NCBI GenBank assembly: GCA_035235625.1
Contig: CP141145.1
Span: 44,062,668-44,126,667, forward strand
DNA: 64,000 bases
Reading direction: 5' to 3'
From: Saururus chinensis
Taxonomy: Eukaryota; Streptophyta; Magnoliopsida; Piperales; Saururaceae
Shown here: piece by piece, positions 13,313 through 23,400 of the stretch
Numbering within the stretch: position 1 is the stretch's first letter
Layout of the letters: each line of letters begins with the position of its first letter
The notes under the pieces: generated by a model
What the model was told of the DNA's origin: nothing
Database searches by the model: none
The model's input: the letters and a program-made list of their open reading frames with translations, nothing else
Position numbers and translations under genes: made by a program

Positions 13313-13490
13313 TAGATGGGCAGGAGTTGCTCAAAGGCATTGGCCTTGAGGAGCAGGAGTTGCTCGAAGGCGTTGGCCTTGAGGAACAAGAGTTGCTCGA
13401 AGGCGTTGGCCTTGAGGAGCAGGAGTTGCTTGAGACTTCGGTCTTGACAAGCAAGAGTTGCTCGAAGGCGTTGGCCTTGAGGAGCAGGTC
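13313..13490 (+). repeat. 33-bp minisatellite in the solo LTR
   Basis: About five copies of a 33-bp unit (GAGCAGGAGTTGCTCGAAGG plus CGTTGGCCTT). As 33 is divisible by three, open frames run through it and produce an artefactual repeat peptide (EEQELLEGVGL). The LTR copy at the right end of the window has different repeats at the equivalent place. Confidence 0.85.
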
Positions 13491-13569
13491 TATTCTCTAT
13501 GTGTATGGACTTGCATGTTGGACTAGTGTGTGTGTGTGTGTGACACTTATACATGCATGACGAATGAGA

Positions 13570-13850
13570 ATAATATGATGCATGATAGAATATGTATATT
13601 AGAGATACATTCATGCAGGTTGATTATGATATGATGCATGATAGAATATGTATGTTAGAGATACATTCATGCAGGTTGTTATGATGTGATACATGAGGGA
13701 ATATGTATGTTAGAGATACATTCATGTAGGTTGTTATGATGTGATGCATGAGGGAATATATATGTTAGAGATACATTCATGTAGGTTGATTATGATATGA
13801 TGCATGATGGAATATGTATGTTAGAGATACATTTCATGCAGGGTGTTATG
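13570..13850 (+). repeat. 55-60 bp minisatellite in the solo LTR (five copies)
   Basis: Units contain GATGCATGATAGAATATGTA and TTAGAGATACATTCATGCAG with few changes. The reverse complement is homologous to the array at 62320-62740 (shared CCTGCATGA and ATCATGCAT), so the array predates the split of the two LTR copies. Confidence 0.85.
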
Positions 13851-16800
13851 ATGAGAATGACATTATGTGGATTATGCACTATGATGCAATTTTAGGTGAT
13901 GTGTATGTGTGATCAAAAAATGATGCACCTTGCCAATCTTTGATCTGAATGATTATATTGCTATGCTATCGTATTTTCAATGTTGATAGTGATATTAAAA
14001 ACCATTGCTGAGTTTGTTAAACTCACCCCTCTTTCTTGTGTTTTGTTTTGGGGGTGCGTGGTGCGACATGCAGACAGACAGGATCTCCTCTTTGAGGAAA
14101 GGTCGGAGATGACTTGGATATGATCGTGGAGATCGTTGTGTGACTTACTTTCCTTTGGTTTTATGCTTCTTGTTTAGAACCTTTGTGTAGGGTTCTCGTT
14201 TGTTTTGGATTATGTCACATTTTACAGTTGTGTTGCTTAAGATTTATTTTGAGCCAGTGTGGGTTATAGTTGACTAAGCATGTGGGTTTGAGACCAGTTG
14301 TTTACTTTGTGTTAAGCAACTCTCTTTCTTTTCTTCTTATTTACTCTTGCTCAAAGGAATGTGCGTACTCCGTATTTCTGTTAGATCGCCCGTATTTAGG
14401 TTTAAGTCTTCCGCTAAATCATTTCTCAATTTGCCTTTGTCGCCCCCGCGCGCTTGACTGGCCCCTGGACTGGGTTTGGCTCGCGTCGGGCATTGCCGGG
14501 GCGTGACAGTATCTAACTCGGCTAGAGGATTAGAGAATAGATGATTTCTAAGCAACTCAAGAAACCAGCACCATGTTTTCTCGCACCCGTTCTCAAGCAC
14601 TGTAAATGAAACGCACAACATATTATTGTTCCCGTCTAGTGTAGTTTCTATTAATAGTTGTCTAGGATACTTTCATTTAAAGAAAGTTACATCTACCGTT
14701 AGCAACGACCTCAGTGTCTTTTTGAAAGCTCTCGCAACGGGGCCAAATATCCAAAATACTATTTTGAAATTGTACCCACCAATAGGTCCGAGAATATCAC
14801 ATGATCTCACTGGAACAACTACACTTACCGGATTTATATATTCTATCTGCCTTCCGTAAGTATGAAGTATGCGGTAGGATTCGTTTGGGTCTCCATCTAT
14901 AAACTCAATCAGTGCTTTACCTGCACAACCAAATACAATTTAGTAAAGGTTATACAATAGTGACTTACATCGTGTTCCCGAGCACATGACACTGTTTATA
15001 TTCATGTGATCAGAAGCCATGCATGATGACTTATCGTGTTCATGTTAACACAATATTTATGTATGTCATGTGAGTGCAAAATGCAACTGTAGTATAAGCA
15101 TGTAAACGATAACACTTTGATTATTCTCATGCATTACAAGCATGCCAACATTTCTTGTTGTTTGCAGTTATGCCCTAGTGCTTCGAAATATAACTTGTTA
15201 TGCTCTTAGGTGTAATGTCCACTTAGTCTTTAAACATACTACAACATTTTCTCGCAATCCAAAAGTGCGATGCTAGGGGATGGTCAGTTGACTTCCTTTA
15301 GGTTCCACATGAATGATTCGGCATTAACCTTGTCACAATCACATGATCTCCTATATTTGGAGCCCTTATGCACTAGTTACAAGAATAATTGAAGCACTTT
15401 GCGGCGTATGTATTTCGATTTTCATCCAAAACATAGTCCGTGAAATTCACCTTTATTGCTAAGTCGATCAAGACCCTCTTGAAATGGAACAGGCTTAGAA
15501 AATGTGCACCTAATTCGAGGAGCTTTTGGTAATCATTAGCATGCAAAATACCTGTCATTAGCTGGCCTTCACCAATATTTGGTTCCAACATGTTTAAATT
15601 ATCGACTGCAACCCAATTTTCCTCCGCCTCAACGTCGACGTTACTGGGGACCTCGTTGTTTCTAAATTCTTCCTGGTTAGACATACTTTTCATGCCAACT
15701 ATATCATTATCGTACCACAAATCCTCACCCCACATAGTTTCAACTTCTTCACCATCGTAATTACAAGGGCTGTATGGAGGTCCGTAGTTATCAAATGAAG
15801 TCCTTGTCCCACCCATCGTTGGTGATAATTCCTCTTATCTATTCTGATTGATTTCTATTTCAGGTTATGTACTCATTGGATTGGTGAAATAAGATTGACA
15901 TGTATTTGTTGAGGGCAAGTTTCCCAATTCTCCTAATCTGCATTGCACATTATCATGTCAAAAAAATGTGACATCATGTATTTGGTTAACACGCTTACAA
16001 TTCAAAATGTGTTATCAAAACCACAGCATGAATGCATGTCATGTTATTATAGCTACTATGCAGCTCATAATTGATATATCACATGTGTATGTCGTATAAT
16101 TACTAATGCAATATATTGCACGTCGTGTTTATTTCTTCACACAATATGATTTTAACTTAACACGATATGGTCGATATCGTGGTCTTGAGTATACGAAAGA
16201 GTCCAATTGCATATAATCTAAAGATTCATTGTTACCTGATAGTTTCAAATATGAACTGTGTTTCATTAAATCTGGTATGAAATCCGATATTAGAGTTGGG
16301 ATGAGCCATTACGACCGATGATTTAACTCTATTAACTCTCTGGTTCCTTTCTACGGATGGTGGTGGTGATTTATCACTGTTGTCAGGCTCTTTCATCTTG
16401 GCATACAATGATAACACCTCCTTATTCGCCTTTTTATGAATGGAGAACACTAATTAGAGGTTCTCATCATCTTGTAATTCATATATCATGGATGATTGAG
16501 AGGATGAAATTAAATACTTCAACCTGACATTACCATTGACGGAAAATCGTGCTTTGACTTGCCCCAGCAGCTAGCAGAAGCTCACCGATGGATGAATGTT
16601 CATCAACCATGTCATTCCACCAATATACACGCCATTATTGCCTACCTCTCCTTTATAATGGATGCAAATACCAATCTTGTCCATGATCGGTATAAAAGAA
16701 GTATCGATTATGCGAAATGTAGCCTTTGGAGCACTCACACAGCGTTGCAGTCTCGTTCATCGATGCTTGCCGGAGAGTCACCGCCGGTCACCTCCCGCCA

Positions 16801-16999
16801 ACAACTTACCAATAACTCCCGACACTCCAAAAGGATGCAACATTGTTCTGGTATTCATTTATTACTCTCTACTTTAAAACATATGATATAGTGGAAACCT
16901 AAGGGCAATTTTATCTATAAATAGGTCATATGACATTTTCGTTTAAAATCCAAGGAATATGGAAATTTCCATTCTTTGGCCAGGCAATATGAAAAAACT

Positions 17000-17602
17000 T
17001 TTTTTATATGAGATTGTCTACATTGTTAGTTTGGGTTAGCCCGTCAGTTTGGCACGTTGGCCTTGCCCGCCTCATATGCTATGATGAGCTTGAAAATTTT
17101 AAACTAAAGATAAAAAGCATACACGCTTGTTTAACCTAGCCAAGTGTATTCCATAACCAGATTGCTTGACCATCTGACATGTCCGAGGGAACTTTAGAAT
17201 TGGATCTCTACGCCATCTTTATTTGATATAATATATTCTTATTGTTAGTCACTTAGTCTTAGTCATGAAAGCCGGTGATACTAGACAAATTCTAAAATAA
17301 GTATCTTATTTAAAAAATTAATTTATTTTAAAATAAATATCCTATTTGCTTAGTTATCACCCATTTTTCCTTCGTTATGTAGTTTTTACATATATTTTTC
17401 TTAATATATTATTTAACAAATTTTTATTTGTTATTAAAAATATAATTTTAGAAATATTTTAGTAATATTTAACTTTTTCAAAATAAAACACTTATGTCAT
17501 AACATAGATAATTTTACATGAAGAAGGGACATTTTAAGGAAGTTTGGCAGGATTGTGACATGTTATGAGAGACCCCACCTTAAAGTCAAAAGCATGTTGA
17601 TA
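17000..17602. other. AT-rich spacer between MULE and Copia fragment
   Basis: No coding potential. 17270-17520 is very AT-rich with runs such as TTAATATATTATTTAACAAA. Nothing else recognised. Confidence 0.6.
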
Positions 17603-19748
17603 TGACTCAGCGGTGGGATCCTTGTGAGGAACAGAAACGAACAAGAAAGGCAATTAAGAGAGACAGAAAATAGCACACCAGGTTTTACATGATTCAGCAA
17701 TGGTGCCTATGTCCACGAGATCACACAATTTTTACTGTTTAGAAAAGAGAACAATACAAGATGATTGCAAGCTTTTCTAAGCTCATTCAATGGCCAACAC
17801 ATATACCTATAGTGAGAAGAAGAACCTTCTATACCCACAAGGGACATACAAGTTTGTATCTCATTTTTTTTGGAATGAAATCCCAAAATAGACAATTAGG
17901 AAGAGTACAAATTGGGATGTTCTAGAATTTGTTACGCTAATCAATCAATCGTTGTTGACCGGCGATCAATCACTCTTCGTCTCGGCTGGTTCTAAACCTA
18001 GGAGTGATCGATTGCCAAGCTCTTGGCTTATTTTTCAACATAACCATTTTGGGTGTTGATTGATTGCTCTGGCAGTGATCGATTGCCCAACGTTTGCTGC
18101 TTCAGCAAAAGGGGGGCCGATCAATCACACCTTCATAATTTGTCTTCCATAACTCACAATCTCTCACTTGGAAAACTTATTGGACCTCGCCTTTCTTCAA
18201 ATATTCTCCCACTTTAAGTAAATAGTCTAAGAAATGTTGTTTCTTGCAAAACAATGTAACTATGTGATCATCATTGGTCCTCTAATGTAGAAGACAAATG
18301 GAAGTTAAGCAAAGAACTCAACTTCTCCGCCATTACCACTTTACTAAACATATCTGTTGCATTGCCATTTGTGTAAATCTTCTTAAGGGATAACTTCTTC
18401 TCATCCACAAACTCTCTAATAAAATAGTACTTGATGTCAATATGCATCGTCCTTGCATGAAATGCATTATATCTTGCCAGTGCCATAATAATGTTATTAT
18501 CACAAAATAGAATACACTTCCCTTGTGTCATCCCAAGTTTCTTTAGGAAAACTTCCAACCACAACAATTGTTTACTAGCTTATGTTACTGCAACATATTC
18601 TACTTTTGAGGATAAAGTGGTCATCGGCTTTTGTAATTGTGACTGCCAAGGGTAAATACAAACCTTATAGTGCTATGCATGTTGTCTATGTTACCTCCAT
18701 AATCTGAATCAATAAAACCAACCAATTCAATATTTGTATGTCCAACAAAACATAAGGTGACACCTAAAGAACCTCCTAGGTATATGAAAATCCACTTCAC
18801 TGCCACCCCATGATTCCGACATGGATCATCTATAAACCTTGTCATTGGCTAATTGCATAGGAGATGTCTGGTTAGGTACAATTGTACAAGTAGTGGAATA
18901 CATCATGGACCTAACTACTGAGGCATATGGAAATTCTATGCATGTGAGCTTTCTCATCAAATGTATTAGGAGACTACTCCTGAGAGAGTTTGAAATGGGA
19001 TGTTAGAAGCGTACCCACTGGCTTAACATCCTGCATGTTGAATTTTATCTGAACCTTTTTAACATAGTTTGTCTAAAACAAACTCAGTACTCTCTTCTTC
19101 CTATCTGTAGAAATCATCATGCCAAGAATCTACTTCGATGGTCCTAGATCCTTCATAACAAATTTATGAGACAACTGTTTATTGAAATTATCAATCTCAT
19201 GCAATCAAGATATTATCAACGTATAGTAGATTATAATCCACACAATAGCGGGATCCTTATGAGGAATATAAACAAACAAGAAAGGCAATCAAAAAAGACA
19301 AATAGAGCACACTAGGTTTTACGTGGTTCGGCAATAATGTCTACATCCACAAGATCACATAGTTTATACTATTTAAAAAGGAGAACAATACAAGATGATT
19401 ACAACCTTTTCCAATCTCATTCAATGGCTAACATACACACCCTAAGGAAGAAGAAGAACTTTCTATACCCATAAGGGATATACAAGTTCGTATCTCATTA
19501 TTTTAAGAATGAAATCCCGAAGTAGCCAAATCAGGAAGAGTCTAAATTGGAATGTTCTAGAATCTATTACACCAATTGATTGATCACCAAACTTGTGGCT
19601 TGTTTTTCAACGTAATCATTTTGGGGACCGATTGATTGCTCTGGTAGCAATCAATCACCTAAAAGCCTACTGCTTCCACCAATGTGTGGCCGATTGATCG
19701 CCCTAGCCCACCGATCACCCTTTCATAATTTGTCTTCCATAACTCACA
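17603..19748 (-). mobile_element. Internally deleted Copia retrotransposon with two diverged LTRs
   Basis: Left copy 17603-18158 and right copy 19238-19748 are homologous over their length (GGGATCCTT, AACAATACAAGATGATT, TTCATAATTTGTCTTCCATA and the ACTCACA end). Read on the minus strand the LTR begins TGTGAGTTATGG. A purine-rich AAGTGAGAGA, a candidate polypurine tract, lies just before the 3' LTR (18159-18170). The interior is only about 1.1 kb and encodes the end of RT and RNase H. The RT active-site motif (DYNLLYVDNILIA) directly abuts the right LTR, so gag, protease, integrase, most of RT and the primer site are deleted. LTR divergence indicates an old insertion. Confidence 0.8.
18271..19237 (-). 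pseudogene. Copia pol remnant: RT tail and RNase H
   Basis: Order on the minus strand: YVDN (19237-19200), FVMKDLGPS, then 18845-18621 with MTRFIDDPCRNHGVAVKWIF and ELVGFIDSDYGGNIDNMHST (RNase H start), then 18567-18271 with LFCDNNIIMALARYNAFHAR and HIDIKYYFIREFVDEKKLSL (RNase H end and tail). Stops and frame changes separate the pieces. Inactive. Confidence 0.8.
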
Positions 19749-20466
19749 ACTCCTCCATGTATTTAAAGCTTGTTTGGATTGAGATTATTTTTTAAAAGCT
19801 CTTCGCAAATAATTTTATAAAAGAAACTTATCATGTATTGATTTGATTGTGACTTTAGCTAATAATCTTATTTTTTAACTGATTAACTTGTTGATTTTTT
19901 TTTTCAATCAGACAAGATTGCTTTATTGTTAGTCAATTGGCATTCTAATTCCTAAACATTCTTGCATCCATACAAATCCTAGATAAAAAAGCCCATCTGA
20001 AAGGTATTAGTCCTCGTAAGAAACGAATAAAAGCCCGCGCAATAAAAAAAACAGCCCGTGCGATAAAGAAGCCCTTCCAAAAAAACACAAAGCCTTTACG
20101 AGAGAACGACACAAATACAAACGAGGCCATAAATATTGGGCCTGAATTGAGCCTAAATGGGCTTCCAACCTTATTTGGGTTTAAAATGTTGAGAATCAGG
20201 TGACACCGAAGGCCAATGGGCTCACGCCCTTTGAGAAACTGGGACGACGCGGCGAAATGCAAAATGTGCGGGACGTAGATCGGGTAGCGCAAATTAAAAA
20301 GAAGTACGAGCACTCTCTGCTCTCTGCTCTCCCTCCTCACCTTGCAAAATCTCCTCGCCAAGATCAGATCATCCCCGGCGCTGTCCGCACCTCTTCTTCT
20401 CCGACGTGGAGGTTTTGTTTTCTTCTTACCGCAATTCCGGCATCTCCGGGCTGCATCTGACCCACG
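19749..20466 (+). promoter_or_regulatory. Upstream region of PDIL5-4 with site II-like TGGGCY motifs
   Basis: TGGGCC at 20137-20142 and TGGGCT at 20158-20163 and 20217-20222, plus the reverse form AGCCCA at 19990-19995, precede the ATG at 20467. Such TGGGCY clusters (TCP-bound site II elements) are known in promoters of widely expressed plant genes. A CT-rich leader (CTCTCTGCTCTCTGCTCTCC) lies at about 20313-20335. No clear TATA box. Confidence 0.5.
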
Positions 20467-23400
20467 ATGATATCCTCCGGCAAGCTCAAATCTGTCGATT
20501 TTTACAGGTTCAGATCTCCCTTCTGCTCCTGTGTTTTTTATTTTTTTGGCTGCGTTGGCCTCTCTGTTATCTAAATATCTGCGACATTTGTACCTGTGTC
20601 CTCCTATGTTTAAATTTTTAGAAGTTTTAATAATCCCTTGAAATTATTTTTTTGTGCTTGGATGCTTTTGTTTGTACTATGTAACACTCAAACTAGATTT
20701 CTGTTGAATCACATATATAAGTAAGTCGCGTCATTTGAATCAACTAACTGTCTTACTTGAGCTGTTTCCAATTCTATCCACCGGGACATCTTCTTCGTAG
20801 TTCACTGGTCTCTGCTTTCCAATCGTTCAGTAGAAATGCTTTTGGCAAGGAATTCGTGGTAAAATGGTGCATTATGTTGAAGCAATCTACGTGCATTTCA
20901 TGTGGATTTTTCTTGGTCGCAAGAGTTTCTGGTTCGACAGTCCCGTTCTCCTCATTTGGAGGTTCATTTTGTGTATTTGCTTGTATGCTTGGAACCATTA
21001 GCTCATCGTCTAAAAGTTTGGAAAGTGATTACTGTTCATTTTCTCGTGCGGTGTTTATAGTCTGGATCTTAACAGAAGAAGGAAAAATGTAGGACCGTGA
21101 GCTTGTATATTAGCATTAAGGTAGCGGTTTGTTCCAAATCTCAAGATGACCTCCACTAGAAACTGATTTTATGCGTTCCAGTTTCTAGTGGAGGTTTCTG
21201 CTGGCTTGCAGGCCACTTGCACAGAAAATTAGTTTATAGTGGAGATCTTCTTGATCATACTGCCACTGTAATGCAAATACTGCCGGCTAGCAGATCACTT
21301 GCTCAGAAAATCAGTTTCTAGCGGAGGTCATTTTAAGACTTAGGATGTTCTGCCACCGTAATGCAATTATATAAGTGTATGTTCCTACATTTTTCCTTTT
21401 TCTGTTCAGATTCAAACTAAAAAACTTCATGATAAAATGATTTGTAGCTAATAAAAAAATTTTATTGGCTGCTTTTTCTACAGTTCTCAATTTTGTCAAA
21501 ATAATGTATATGTGCTTTTCTGCAGTTTTTGTTTGTTGCAGTATGAACTTTCTTTCTGGCACCTGCTCTTGTAAGTCAGGTCGACCATGTGTGGGGCAAA
21601 ACTCCTGCTTCCTGATTTCTCAAGTGTTTAACAGCATCCACTGGGGGCAACCTCCTTTATATGCATGAGGGAGCCATCTCTACAGATGACCAATCCACTA
21701 TTGGTTTTAGGAGTCATCAGAGTCTTAAGTTATGCATGCTAAGACCAGTTTTTTGTTTCTTAGTTTGACGATGCCAAAAAATTCCACTACAATGCTCTCT
21801 TCACTGTGTGTGTATGGACGCAAGCAAGCTTGTGCATATTCATTATCTTCAAACTATTATATAGATTTACCTACATGCAACAGAATTCGACTTTCTAAAG
21901 TCTAAGCTTTCAATCTGCATTATTTTTTCATTTTTATTACTCTCAAACCTGAAAATTATATAATCTGTATGGATTACAGGAGCTTTTAGCTCAAATCAAT
22001 CTACTTATTGATTTATTTGTGTTCAGGAAAATCCCGAGGGATCTGACAGAGGCCTCTTTATCTGGTGCTGGCCTGTCAATCATAGCCGCTCTGTCCATGG
22101 TTTTTTTATTTGGAATGGTAGGGCGTTTTTAGCGAGCTTCTTCACTTATGTGCTTAATCTGTAACCATTGTTTTTTCATAAACTACATATTTCCTGACTT
22201 CAACCTTTTCCCATTTTGTTGGTAGGATGGTCATGTTTTCCCCCTATTTTAATTCTGGAGTAGGGTTAAAAGTAAAAGACCTTTCTTTGTAGCCAGCAGT
22301 ATCTTTATTTTGTTATGTTAAGAATCTTTTCTATGTTTCGCTGTTTGCCTTTTTTTCTTACATTTTTAGGCTGATAAATATACAATGATGTTACTTGTGT
22401 CTTTATTTGCTTTCTTTACAAGGATCTTAATTCCATTTGGAATGTATAGGAATTGAGCAACTATTTGGCAGTCAGCACAACTACGTCCATTGTTGTTGAT
22501 AAGAGTTCAGACTTGGAATTTTTAAGGATTGATTTTGACATAAGGTAGCCATCTCAGATAATATATCTTTTGTTGCTGTCTAGTGCATTAATTCTTGCCA
22601 GTTTCCTGAACCAAAATATTAAACATTTGTGTGTATGTATACCTTGGAGGTGGATTAGGTTTGTGCAGACAAGATGTTGGCATGTTCCTAACATTTAATT
22701 TCTACGATACACTCAGGGTGAGAATACTTGGTTGAAGGTCGATAGTCTATTGAAATATGCAGTTGGAGGCATGGTGAACTTTTACATCTATGAGTCAAGA
22801 TAAAGTGGCATGGCGATGATAAGCATTAGTTTAGTAGCAGGAACTGAATCTGAAATGGCTAATAAACTCTGTAATTAATGTTATAAAAACCAACAACTCT
22901 CTCTTGATGTGTTAGAAGCAAAATATATTCACTGGGATTGTTTAACGCAAGTTTTGTTTGGATTTCATTAGCAACTTTACAGCAAACTGCCATGAGAGTT
23001 TGTTCTCTTCAAATATGTTGTGGTTTTGAAAATGTAGTTTTCTTCTACTTAGTAATTATAGATTAGGTGATAAGTGATGACACACGTAATTGTGTTGAAT
23101 CTTGTTATGCTAATATTTCCACAAGTTTGGTTTTGGTCAAATATGTAGTTCAGTTTTACTGGCTATTTAAATTGAAAGTGAATGACTGCATTGATCCCAC
23201 AGGGTTTGTCTTCTCCTTTCTAGTCTTCTATTAAGTTTGGTCTATTAATCACCTTCTTATTGATTTTTTGTATAGCTTTCCAGCACTTTCTTGTGAATTC
23301 GCTTCTGTGGATGTCAGTGACGTATTGGGAACTGTAAGTTTGCCATTTATTTGTTTGTCCCTATTGTTTTGGTTCTAATGGTTTGTTAAACCTTTGACTT

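Larger units (their letters stand above)
11054..14508 (+). mobile_element. Solo LTR, 3,455 bp, Ty3/gypsy (Tekay/Del-like) type, inserted in mudrA
   Basis: Starts TGTAAGATCC and ends GGGGCGTGACA. It is flanked by a perfect 5-bp target duplication GTATC (11049-11053 and 14509-14513). No internal domain is present, so it is a solo LTR left by recombination. Plus orientation follows from the TATAAAAG boxes near the left end and the GGGGCGTGACA terminus, common in long-LTR plant chromoviruses (family placement is from memory of LTR ends). The open frames inside (for example 13123-13560) come from tandem repeats and are not genes. A second member of the family begins at 61565 in opposite orientation. 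Confidence 0.9.
10860..16850 (-). pseudogene. mudrA transposase of the MULE, broken and interrupted by a solo LTR
   Basis: Minus-strand pieces, 5' to 3'. 16850-16560 is an N-terminal region with ICIHYKGEVGNNGVYIGGMT. 16450-16232 is a short open piece. 15816-15373 has an acidic stretch, then FKRVLIDLAIKVNFTDYVLD and NRNTYAAKCFNYSC, typical of the MuDR N-terminal/DNA-binding region. 14621-14514 has VLENGCEKTWCWFLELLRNH. 11053-10980 has ISNRQEGLVNIVKQFFPSKH and HRYCIHH, the MULE transposase core motif. Joining the last two pieces across the LTR and one TSD copy keeps the frame (LAELD then TIISN). Stops and missing C-terminal parts show it is dead. Introns carry TATCGTGTT motifs. Confidence 0.78.
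5941..16990. mobile_element. Mutator-like element (MULE) carrying mudrA and a ULP1-like gene, with a nested solo LTR
   Basis: Left end (5941-6010) and the reverse complement of the right end (16920-16990) align: ATATTATCTGTCCAAAAAAT against ATATTGCCTGGCCAAAGAAT, then both contain TTTAAACGAAAAT followed by a shared ACCTA. These are diverged terminal inverted repeats. Inside are mudrA fragments on the minus strand and a ULP1-like gene on the plus strand, converging near 10800. The span is about 11 kb, or about 7.6 kb without the inserted LTR. The exact outer base and the 9-bp target duplication could not be fixed because both flanks are homopolymer A/T. Gene content fits ULP1-bearing (Kaonashi/KI-type) MULEs. 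Both genes are broken, so the element cannot move by itself. Confidence 0.82.

Noticed and set aside
13123-13560. Open frame with 11-residue EEQELLEGVGL repeats
   Set aside because: Produced by the 33-bp LTR minisatellite, whose period is a multiple of three.
5931-17010. 9-bp target duplication for the MULE
   Set aside because: Both flanks are A/T homopolymers, and no 9-bp pair could be shown convincingly.
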